Origin: Jackrogersella multiformis
Lineage: Eukaryota > Ascomycota > Sordariomycetes > Xylariales > Hypoxylaceae
Direction: 5' to 3'
Assembly: GCA_902806575.1 (NCBI GenBank)
Contig: CADCXD010000008.1
Span: 868,001 to 932,000, forward strand
Length of the DNA: 64,000 nucleotides
Shown here: positions 55,501-64,000 of the stretch, piece after piece
Numbering within the stretch: position 1 is the first letter of the stretch
Layout of the letters: each line of letters starts with the position of its first letter
Position numbers and translations under genes: made by a program
The notes under the pieces: generated by a model
Databases searched by the model: none
Seen by the model: only the letters and a program-made list of their open reading frames with translations
What the model was told of the DNA's origin: nothing

Positions 55501-57360
55501 TATTCAGGCCGAGGTGATGAACATGCGATGAGCTTCTCGTTGGTTTGATTCGCGACGCTGTCATCGAGAGGCTAGAAAAGTATTTCCTCCTTGTGGTCCT
55601 AGTCAGCTAGGCTAATGTGCTTCTCAGATCCGGCACCCGAATATCTGGGTACATATGCTTCCAATGATTCCAAATTTAGAGATAGACCTTTGTCTCCACC
55701 GTCGCTGGTTCAAGCATCTCGTGAACGTTACGTGTGATTACGTACGTATGAAAATCGGAAAGCATGTGAATCCCGTGACTTCGCGCAACCGTATTCGTGT
55801 AGCTGAATATCGCCCTAGTTAAGCTCACACCTTCGATGGTTAGTCGCGTTCGCCCCTTATAGACTCGGATTTCAACCTTCTGAGTTACCTAGGTCAAAGC
55901 ATGGATTGATGTCATTCACTTCTTCTAGAACTTCTATAGACCATGTGCGGCAGGAGTTATTACGTCTTGTCTGCAATTTATTCGTATATTCTTACTACAA
56001 TGGTCTCCATGGGTAACAGCTCCCCCAGCTTCTTGCTTGGTGGCTTGTGCTATCTGATACCTAGACGATGATTTTATACCTAGGTAGATATGAGAAATAC
56101 AATCTCGTTCATAGCATACCAGGTATCTAGAGTAGGTACCTAGGTAGTGTAAAATATACTTCTTGTTTCTCTGTCTATCTCTCTTAGAATCAAAGTCGTA
56201 CATAAAACATCCCTGGTCGTGATAATTAGGATTAAATTCCTTTCAGTTGTAAAATTCACTTAAATCCCCTCGCCATTACTTCAACTATCGCGAAATGGGA
56301 ATAGGGGCGGTTTCACCTTCTCTCTATGATGAATTTGCACATTCTCATCATTCATGTCGTCGCGATTAGTTTCTACAGGCACAAATGTGCCATCATCCCG
56401 TCATCCACACGACTCCCGCATAGCTGACGTACTGTCTGAGTCTACATCGTTCAAAGAGTAGATACTTATCAATCATCTCACCACTGCACCTTAGACCGAA
56501 AGACGTTCAGAAATATTCATGAATTTTACCTTTATATTATATTTTTAGATAGTAAGGTACCTAGGTACCTATATGAACTGAAAGAACTTAACATCAGCAT
56601 TCCATCCACTGCTACAATTGCGTCAAGCCACAACTCCTCCAGAGTACCTCGGAACCTTGAAAAGTTAGGTATATGGCCGAGAGGTACCCATGCTACTCTT
56701 GAGTGTTGCCTAAAAACGGAGAGGGTGTGACATTCATCCATTTCAGGTACAACGATCTGAGACACGCGGCTGAATGCGGCACTCGTGCAATTTAAGCGGT
56801 GCGGAGAGGTCTCGGATGGACTCCTCTTCAACACCCACGCAGTAGTTCACACAATTGTCCTAGATATTTACCTAGATATCCACATGAAGAAGCCGGCTAC
56901 ATATCCCACGGTACACGTGGCAGGAATGGAAGTTGTTGAACCGTGTTGTCAAGTAGGAAGGGCTATAGGTTTAGCTTATCATCATTAGAAGATTGACGAA
57001 CAATCGATCGACGTAGGACCCGTAGGCACGATAGATAGAAAGGTGGTAATTCTTGGCTTGCTGCCACCTCTTATTTTAATGCCTAGATACATCATACATG
57101 TGTAGCCGAGATTGGACGAGTGCGTACCCATGGCAGTGCGTACCCATGAATTTAAATGCAGTGATTACCTAGGTATATATTCGTTCATTCACAGATACAA
57201 CTACAAGACCTACCTGATGTAGATACTACGAGTCAGCTACGCCCGTAATCGACAAAGCCATCGCGCAACCGATCCGACTATCTTCGTTCAGAACTACCAA
57301 AATCTCACTCGAGGCGCGGTAAGCGAGAGGGAGAAAAGAGTGCCTACCTACCTACCTACC
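52520..57360. other. Gene desert, right part
   Basis: About 4.8 kb with no supportable coding region. 53150-53640 is pyrimidine-rich (CTTCTTC, CCTTGTC, CTCGTGTCTCG words), like a promoter or leader with no gene behind it. TACCTAGGTA copies near 52797, 53783, 54018, 54912, 56078, 56139, 56560 and 57170. Confidence 0.55.
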
Positions 57361-57510
57361 ATGCCACTTGGAAAGGGGCCCGTAGTCCTAGCGGATAAGC
57401 TGAAGCACGATGATGGCGATATGGACGGAGAAGAACCGATAATAACTACCAACAAAGCAGTAGCAAACGTATCATCATCACTACTATCAACCCCATCGCC
57501 AAACCCTAAG

Positions 57511-58471
57511 ATTCGACCCCGAGTACGCGCGCTGGCGCGAGCCATTCGGCGACAAGGTGCGCCTGCCACCGCTAAAGACAGCGCTCGCGCTGCGGCATTT
57601 CAACGACACCTTCATGCGGGCCGTGTGGGCGCGGCTCCCGCCGCAGGCGCGCATCACGCAGACGCAGCACACATGCGCCGCGCACGACGGCGCCCGGATC
57701 GGCATCACGCGGTTCGCGACAGCAGCGCAGGTAGCGCGCCGCGAGGCACCGCAGCCCGCAGTGCTGTACCTGCACGGCGGGGGCATGGTCGCGGTCAGCG
57801 TGGCCATCTTCGCGCCGCGGCTGGCCGCGCTGGCCGCCGAGTCCGGGCTCCAGATCTTCGCGCCGGAGTACCGGCTGGCGCCCGAGCACCCGGCCCCGAC
57901 GCCGGCGGAAGACTGCTACGCGGCGCTGCGGTGGCTGTCGGCGCGCGCGGCGGGGCTCGGCGTGGACGCGCGGCGGCTGGGCGTCATGGGGGACAGCGCG
58001 GGCGGCGGGCTGGCGGCGGCCGCGGCGCTCATGGCGCGGGACCGCGCGCTCGAGCCCCCCGTCGCGAGGCAGATCCTCGTGTACCCCATGCTGGACGACC
58101 GGACGCTGAGCGCGGCGTCGGGCGCGTCGCTAGCGCGCTTCGCGACGTTCCCGCCGGCGGCGCTGCGGACGTGCTGGGAGGCGTACGTGGGGGTGGATTT
58201 AGCAGGGAAGAGCGAGGCGGACGTGAGCGCGTACGCGGCGCCTGGGCGGGCGGCGGACCTGCGCGGGCTGCCGAGCGCGTATATCGACGTGGGCGGGCTG
58301 GACCTGTTCAGAGACGAGTGCGCGGCTTACGCGGCGAGGCTGGCGGCGGCCGATGTAGAGGTCGAGTTCCATATATTTCCCGGCGTGCCTCATGCGTTTG
58401 AGTCTGCGGCGGAGGCTGGGGTTACGAAGAGAGCTGTGGAGGGCCGGATCCGATGGATGAGGGAGTTGTAG
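57511..58471 (+). CDS. Alpha/beta hydrolase, hormone-sensitive-lipase (HSL) type esterase, 5' exon unresolved
   Basis: The coding frame runs from about 57511 (FDPEYARWREPFGDKVRLPP) to a TAG at 58469-58471, about 319 residues. HSL-family motifs are complete: HGGGM oxyanion-hole motif (after AVLYLHGG), FAPEYRLAPEHPAPTPAEDC, nucleophile elbow GDSAGGG, catalytic Asp in VGGLDLFRDE and catalytic His in GVPHAFE. No ATG occurs in this frame before a TAG at 57461, so either an intron ends at TAAG (57510) or the start is the GTG/ATG near 57553-57560, which would cut a conserved N-terminus. An ATG at 57361 opens a different frame (MPLGKGPVVLADKLKHDDGD) that may be the first exon. The enzyme would hydrolyse short acyl or carbamate esters. 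The gene is extremely G+C-rich, in contrast to the A+T-rich desert just upstream. Confidence 0.82.
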
Positions 58472-58802
58472 GTGATACTCGTCGGTGTGGTTGTATATAG
58501 GTGCTCTCTCCTTGAACAGAATATACCAGCGAAGCAGATTTACGTGTATATGAGCTGACTTCGTGAATGTGTGATGAAAAATCACACATGCAAGCTCGGC
58601 TGTGAAGCTTGAAGAATCGACAACATATAGTTTTAAGAGCATTATACCTACTTAGGTACCTAGGGTATGAATGCAATGAAGCTATCTGAACCAAAACGAA
58701 TAGGGAGAGGATAACACGTTTTTGTGCGATATACAAATTTGGAAAAAAAGCAAAAAAGTAATTCGTTGCATTTCCTAATTATCTAGGAAGCATCGGGAAT
58801 TG
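58472..58802. other. Spacer
   Basis: 3' flank of the hydrolase gene and of the tRNA. A poly-A-rich tract at 58742-58760 sits on the 3' side of the minus-strand tRNA, where a T-run on its strand would end RNA polymerase III transcription. Confidence 0.5.
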
Positions 58803-58875
58803 AGCCCGATGCGGGGGTCGAACCCGCAACCTTGAGATTAAGAGTCTCACGCTCTACCGATTGAGCTAACCGGGC
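58803..58875 (-). tRNA. tRNA-Lys (anticodon CTT)
   Basis: Reading the minus strand from 58875, the 7-bp acceptor stem GCCCGGT pairs with ATCGGGC (one G-U pair), the D-arm has TAGCTCAATCGGTAGAGC, the anticodon loop is CTCTTAA between TGAGA and TCTCA with anticodon CTT, and the T-arm is GCGGG-TTCGAAC-CCCGC. The discriminator is followed by no encoded CCA. There is no intron and the length is 73 nt. A- and B-box promoter elements are intact within it. It decodes AAG lysine codons. Confidence 0.97.
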
Positions 58876-60181
58876 AGAATCATTAAGCTGTTAAGCTAGC
58901 CGGATGATCCTGCGATGAAAACACTCGATTGTTTGACCATTATATAGCAAACTGTAAATGAGGTGGGGTAAATGTCGGCTGCCTGTAAGTTAGCCAATCA
59001 GCGAACGGTGTAGGTCAGACACTAAACAAGTCCGTGCGTTAAATATTAGCGAGGTACGAAGTAGTCCTCTTTGGGATTAGATGCCCTAGAGTTACTGAGC
59101 TCTAGAATAGCCTCGATATATCGATATCGATATAGCTTCTATTCATGAAAGAACTAAGAGGAGACGTGGGACAATTTTGAATTATTTTGTTCTAAAGACC
59201 TAGGTATCCGAGTAGATAGTATTCTAGTAGGAATCTAGGTACCTAGTAATAATGTGTACTTTGATTCTTGAAGGATAAATAAAAGAAAGAAACTCTTAGG
59301 CAACGTCGATTTGGCAATGAGAAAAAGGACGAGGCGGTAGAACAAAGCCCAATACGAAGTCGATGAGATATAGGTATGGTTTCACCATACTAGTAGTCCT
59401 TTCAGAAGAGTGGAGCGTTGTATGGCTTCTAGGTAAGTCGTCAGGAGAAGATTCATATGGAATAGGAGTGAGATAAAAATTTAGAGAATGATAGGCCAAG
59501 TTCGAATCCTCGAGGCTGTATCAACAGCATCCGGGGTGGTCGCTGGGGAGTGTTACAATCACTTGGCAAGACGCAAGGTGCTCTGCTTTACTCGGATCGG
59601 GCCGAGGGAGGTATCATTAGATGAAGCACCAAGTAAGACAAGCAAGGGAGCTTTCGCCAATACCAAAAATTGCCGAGTCATAGGTGAGACATCCATCGGA
59701 TATATTCACCTCGTCAAGGTACCTAGGTAGGCAAAAGATCAAAGGTCTGACAGCTAAAGGACGGTCCGTACCTATAATGCGGACAATAAGGAGACAGCGA
59801 ATAAATCTAACATACCTACCTAGGTACCTAGGTAGGTAAATTGTTGGGAGTATGTCTCGTCATTAAGAAATAGAAGTTGGGCTTGGATTGAGTATGATTC
59901 TACGGTTAGTCGTGGTGATATAACCCAACCCGAGTAATCATTTCTCTTCAGCACATTTCCATCCCGGTGGTAACAGGTATGAAGAGAAACGACCATCTTC
60001 CATATATCTTAGGTACCCATATACACCCATGTACATATAAGCACGTATGTATACACCAACGGTAAACTTATGCAACATATACTCCTATTCCCCAGGTATA
60101 ACATACACCCATCTCCCACCTTGATGGCCCCCCCACAGCGATATACGCATACCCCCACGAGCCAGAAACCTCCACCAACCC
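58876..60181. other. Spacer
   Basis: 1.3 kb without a supportable gene. TACCTAGGTA copies at about 59720 and a double copy at 59817-59835. The right end is 3' flank of the PLP decarboxylase. Confidence 0.6.
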
Positions 60182-61952
60182 TCACAAAGGCACGACCTGC
60201 CTCCCCACCTCCCGCAACGCCCTAAACAACCCCTCGACAGTACTCATCAGCGTGGAGCAGTTGACCACGACGCGGAACAGGCTGCCGCTCTCGCCGGGCG
60301 CGTAGTCCACCATGAAGCCCCTGGCCACGAGCCGCGCCACCATCTCCCTGGTGCGCCGCGAGTTCTCCGCCTCGTCGTCGGCTAGCGCGCCCCCCGGCGC
60401 GTAGTAGAAGCACACCTGCAGGCACGGCGGCGGGTTGCTGGACAGCAGGTGGAAGTCGCCCGACCGCTGCACCAGCGTCGCGAGGTGCGCCGCCGCGGCG
60501 AACGCGCCGTCGACGCGCCGCGCGAACCCCGCGTCCCCGTAGAAGGTCCACGCCAGCGCCAGGTTGAGCGCGTCGCCGCGCCGCCCGCACTGCAGCGTCA
60601 GGTCCGCCAGGTCCCACACCTCGTCCTCTTCCCCGTCGTCGTCCCCCGCCCCCCGATCGTGGAACAGGTACCCGGCGCGCAGCGAGTTGGCGCGCTGGAA
60701 CTTGGACACGTCGTTGGTGAGCAGGAAGGAGCAGGGCACGGGCACGTTGAGCATCTTGTGGGGGTTAACGGTGAGGGAGTCGGCGAGGTGGGCGCCCGCG
60801 AGCTTGTGGCGCTGGGCGGCGGAGAAGACGGCGGGGCCGCCCCACGACCCGTCGATGTGCAGCCACACGCCGTGGTCCTTGCACACGAGCGCGATGGACG
60901 CGAAGGGGTCGTACGAGCCCCAGACGGTGGTGCCGGCCGTGGCGTTGACGTACAGCGGCGTCCGGCCCTCGTCCCTGGCGCGCACGATGGCGGCGCGGAG
61001 CGCCGACGGGATCATCCGGCCCGCCGCGTCGACGGCGACCTTCACCACGCTGCCGGACCCCATGCCGCAGATGACGGCGGCCTTCTCGACCGAGTAGTGC
61101 CCGTGCTCGCTGGTGAAGAGGGCGAACCGGTGGCCCGCGTTGCCCGAGACCTTGGCTTCGGGGAACAACGTGTTCCGGGCGATCACCAGCGAGGTCAGGT
61201 TGGAAGCGCTGCCGCCTTGGCAGGTGATCCCTCCTGCCCTGGGGCCCGTGAACCCGAATAGGTTGGCTAGTTTGCGCGCGGTTGTCTTCTCGATTATCGT
61301 GAGCGCTGGTGAGGTTTTGTAGACGTGTACCTGTGCCATATTAGGAATCTAGGAGAGACTGCCGGAGTTAGTCAACTCAACTCACGTTGGTGTTTAGTAC
61401 CGTCAGGACCAGCTCGGATACCATGCCGACCTGCATAAAAAGTAGTGTCAGTTCGTAGTTGGTATAAAAAGGAGACTGGAGTTAGGGGGTGACCCACGGG
61501 GTTTATGCTCGAGTACAACTTGTCCATGAACCCCTGATCCCACGTATTGACGCTGTACCGCAAGATGGTCTGAATAACATCCAGCAGACCTTCCTTCCCA
61601 GCGCCATCCTCCGGAATGGAAAAGCCTAGCTTCTTCACCAACTCCTCTGGTTTATGCGAATCTACTAGAACATTTCGTCCAGGTGCGCCGGCGGAGTCCG
61701 CGGCTATATATCCACTGGCACGAGTCGGGACGGCATTGTCCGCATCCCGGATGAATGGTATGATGAGGGATTTCACCGCATCGATCAACTACGATCGAGT
61801 TAGCTGTGTATTATCAGACGAGGATAATTCTTTTCTGTGAGATAGTCATCTGGAGATAGGGGTTCTTGACTTACATCATCAACCTCGTCTGCTCTATTTA
61901 ACTGGGGTTCTACGCCGCCGTTGTGCCCATTGACTTGCGTATCAGAAGACAT
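60182..61952 (-). CDS. Group II PLP-dependent amino acid decarboxylase (glutamate/cysteine-sulfinate decarboxylase type)
   Basis: Four exons join in frame on the minus strand: 61875-61952, 61498-61788, 61386-61430 and 60182-61330, giving 520 residues. The 45-nt third exon restores NPVGMVSELVLTVLNTN and then VHVYKTSPALTIIEKTTARK, a continuous conserved helix. Pyridoxal-phosphate motifs are present: GGSASNLTSLVIARN (phosphate loop), SEHGHYSVEKAA (His that stacks on PLP), NATAGTTVWGSYDPF, HIDGSWGGPAVFS (Asp to the pyridine nitrogen) and SLTVNPHKMLNVP, whose Lys forms the Schiff base. The arrangement is closer to animal GAD/CSAD enzymes than to the plant-yeast GadB type. It should release CO2 from an acidic amino acid (glutamate, aspartate or cysteine sulfinate). 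An Asp/Glu-rich insert (GAGDDDGEEDE, about residue 350) is unusual. The last exon is strongly G+C-rich. Substrate is not decided by sequence alone. Confidence 0.9.
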
Positions 61953-62600
61953 GTTGAACAGCTGTACTGGATAAAAAAAATCTTAAAATAGAAAAATGGT
62001 ATCCGAAAAATGTACTCTAGATGCTAATATTTACCTCCGAGCTACAACTTCCGTAATCCTATATACCAAAGAGTTTTCGGAGCTTCCTGTTCTGTCGTGA
62101 AGTTACTTGCCTAATTGCCGAGACCCCACCGGATAGTTTTTTTTCTCGGATCATTATTTGATGATAATCGCGTGCTCGGAGAACTTATAATGCAATGTAT
62201 AGGTAATTCGTTAGCTCACTCTATAGAGTAGACCACCCAGGCCTAGGTAGACTACTCTTATCCGAAAGGTTGTAGATATTAAGTGGCCGAAATGACACCC
62301 TCGTCCTTCTCGAATGATCAAATAATCACGAACTGTTTCGTCGTTGAGAATCCCTAATTTGTTCCAGCAAAAAAAAAAAAAAAAAAAAGGACAAACTCCT
62401 GCAAATGCGTTTTTTTGGTAGCCTATGATATCACGTACCAATCTCATCCTAACTCGTACAAATGCCATGATGCTTCCCAGGGGTGACCAACATCTGAATG
62501 AAACTCACGCCGTATCATCGAACCTACTTTACGCCTTAAGGGAAAAAGGTATCATTCAAATCCGTCCAACCGTTGCAATCGTATTCTCGTTACGTAACGT
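61953..62600. other. Spacer
   Basis: Promoter side of the decarboxylase and 3' flank of the VanZ-like gene. A 20-nt A-run at about 62369-62388 is the only notable feature. Confidence 0.6.
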
Positions 62601-63424
62601 TCAGTCGACTCGCTTCTTGGTATCAGCCGCCTCACCTCCGTTTTGGTCATGTGCTTTCCCATTGCTGGCTCCTAGGTCGCCTTCGTTTGCGTCTTCTTCC
62701 CATGCGTCTACTGCATTCTCGTCCCAGTTGTCGACTTCCTCCTCTAGAGTAGCAGATCGGTCATTCCCAGGTGCCGACATGATACCCTCCTCTTGGGGCC
62801 CAACGCCCTCGCCGAGCTCGAGGTCGTCAGTGTCTTCGCCAGGAACGGCATTGTACTGCCTACGGAGTCGCTTCCTCTCCAGCATCCGTAGGTGATACCA
62901 GGAGCATAGACCGAGAGCTACTAAGCTGCCGACGATGTTGGCGACGATGTCGTATGGGTCAAACTCTCGGCCGTTAGGCAGAAACCCTTGGAGGAACTCG
63001 GAGCCAACGCCGAGACCTATTGTGCACACGACAACAGTCAGGTTGAGGGTGCGACGGCGATTCGTGTCAATAATCCAGTAGAAGGCGACGGTTAAGAGGA
63101 AGAAGGTGACGAAGTGTAGGATTTTATCGTTCACGATGGTGTCGAGCTGGAGGGACGAGAGCCCTGCGTAGCCGGCTAGAAGGCATAGCAGGAAAAAGAC
63201 ACCTGTAAATGTATTTGTCAATTTTAAGAACTGTTTAAATAACCAAGGTACCTAGGTAGTAGGTAGGTAATCCTGAAGATCATCTCAAGAAGCACTGGGG
63301 GAAGCTCTCAAGTTTAAGCACTACTTAGGTATCAAAGGGGACATGACGGTAACAAAGAGGAAGAAGTGAAGGGGACTGAAGGGGACTGGGACTACTAACC
63401 TGCGAAGGGCAGACGAATGCGCAT
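62601..63424 (-). CDS. VanZ-like family membrane protein with acidic cytosolic tail (two exons)
   Basis: A 25-nt first exon (63400-63424, MRIRLPFA) and a second exon (62601-63202) are joined across a 197-bp intron (GTTAGT...TTTACAG) that contains a TACCTAGGTA palindrome; the spliced protein has 208 residues. Four hydrophobic segments can be seen: GVFFLLCLLAGYAGL, DKILHFVTFFLLTVAFYWII, LTVVVCTIGLGVGSE and VANIVGSLVALGLCSW. The VanZ signature D-K-x-x-H-F (DKILHFVTFF) and G-x-x-x-E-x-x-Q (GVGSEFLQGFLP) with RxFDxYDxxAN (REFDPYDIVAN) is intact. A cytosolic tail of about 85 residues is rich in Asp and Glu. Fungal VanZ-like proteins have no established role; bacterial relatives are linked to resistance or envelope functions. 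Without the first exon the protein would begin at an unlikely internal position. Confidence 0.85.
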
Positions 63425-63627
63425 ATTCGAATCGATAGGTATTTAGACCGATGTTATATGCATGAACATGATTTCGAATGCGATCTCTGTCGACCTGAGT
63501 CTGGTATTGTATCGTAACACTTTGGGTATTTTTTGGGTGTCGAATAGTCGATTAATAAAGGTGTAAGGTTAGAGGTGAAAGGTGTAGAGTATATCGTGAA
63601 AGGTGTATCCGAGACGAAAGAAGCTGG

Positions 63628-63660
<33 letters not shown>

Positions 63661-64000
63661 GGCTGTTGGGGCTAAGGCTCCTGCCGCTAGGGTAAGCTTT
63701 AGCTGCGACGGACTGGACGGAGTACCTACCTGTTGGTGCTGTACAACCTTGGAAGTACCTAGGTACCTTAGGTAATTAGAACAGGTTCCACTCTTCTCTT
63801 TCGTCACTGGATGGCTGAAAAAGGTATGCTGGTAAGTTACATATATATACTTTGGCAGGTACTACATGGTATGTATAATTGCATATCTAGGTACAGACGT
63901 TGACATGTCTGGATGCCTTATTATCTGCAGCTGGCCACCTGCCGCCTGGGGTAGGACAGCTCCACTAGCCACTTAGCATCTATCCCATTCGTAACTGGGT
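63425..64000. other. Spacer to window end
   Basis: Upstream region of the VanZ-like gene. Holds the GCT microsatellite and a TACCTAGGTACC dyad at about 63757-63770. ORFs here encode poly-Ala from the microsatellite and are not called. Confidence 0.6.
63629..63658. repeat. (GCT)10 microsatellite
   Basis: Ten perfect GCT units, which read as poly-Ala or poly-Leu/Cys in the overlapping spurious ORFs. Confidence 0.95.

Noticed and set aside
57572..58401. 353-codon plus-strand and 105-codon minus-strand ORFs over the hydrolase
   Set aside because: Gly/Ala/Arg-rich shadow frames; the HSL motifs are in the other frame. The first 50 codons of the plus-strand ORF may still be a true first exon.
59490..59520. 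TTCGAATCC word resembling a tRNA T-loop
   Set aside because: Flanking bases do not pair as a T-stem and no D-arm lies at the required distance.
60449..61261. 270-codon plus-strand ORF opposite the PLP decarboxylase
   Set aside because: Arg/Gly/Val-rich antisense shadow of a very G+C-rich exon.
63454..63807. 117-codon ORF with poly-Ala
   Set aside because: Created by the (GCT)10 microsatellite; no other protein feature.

Overview
The window is nuclear DNA of a filamentous ascomycete (Pezizomycotina, most likely a sordariomycete). Coding evidence: short GT..AG introns of 55-197 bp, often with a CTRAY-type branch site, in genes whose exons join in frame; fungus-specific families (HET domain, PTH11-like receptor, Dal5-type MFS permease, GH64 glucanase, hypervirulence-associated TUDOR protein, phosphoketolase, NOP9); and long gene-poor, A+T-rich spacers packed with the palindrome TACCTAGGTA. 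Several reading frames are strongly G+C-rich (M6 protease, GH64, 3' exon of the 2OG oxygenase, alpha/beta hydrolase, PLP decarboxylase), which produces many antisense shadow ORFs that are left out here.

Layout. 0-10 kb: the 3' part of a GPI-anchored Ser/Thr/Pro repeat protein, a secreted M6-type metalloprotease, a HET-domain protein, then broken remnants of a cytochrome P450 and a glutathione S-transferase. 10-18 kb: a GNAT acetyltransferase with a frame-preserving intron, a small protein-kinase-like protein, a three-exon ankyrin protein, a mitochondrial methylglutaconyl-CoA hydratase-like enzyme and a TUDOR-domain protein. 18-31.9 kb: long spacers around a secreted GH64 beta-1,3-glucanase, a decayed HET domain and a two-exon phosphoketolase. 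32-40 kb: four multi-exon genes close together, a PTH11-like receptor, an MFS permease, a 2-oxoglutarate/Fe(II) oxygenase and a microsomal P450; this looks like a small accessory or secondary-metabolism group without a visible backbone enzyme. 41-50 kb: the housekeeping gene NOP9, an unrecognised low-complexity gene in a GGCGTG-rich zone ending in a 25-bp tandem repeat, and a serine-rich conserved-looking protein. 50.2-57.3 kb: about 7 kb with no supportable gene. 57.5-64 kb: an HSL-type alpha/beta hydrolase, tRNA-Lys(CTT), a group II PLP decarboxylase and a VanZ-like membrane protein.

Functional links are limited. The secreted protease, the glucanase and the GPI protein act at the cell surface. 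The phosphoketolase (acetyl-phosphate from xylulose-5-P) and the methylglutaconyl-CoA hydratase (leucine breakdown) belong to central or catabolic metabolism. The 32-40 kb group is the only place where neighbouring genes plausibly share a pathway. Exon borders were worked out by eye from splice consensus and frame continuity; no alignment or database search was run.
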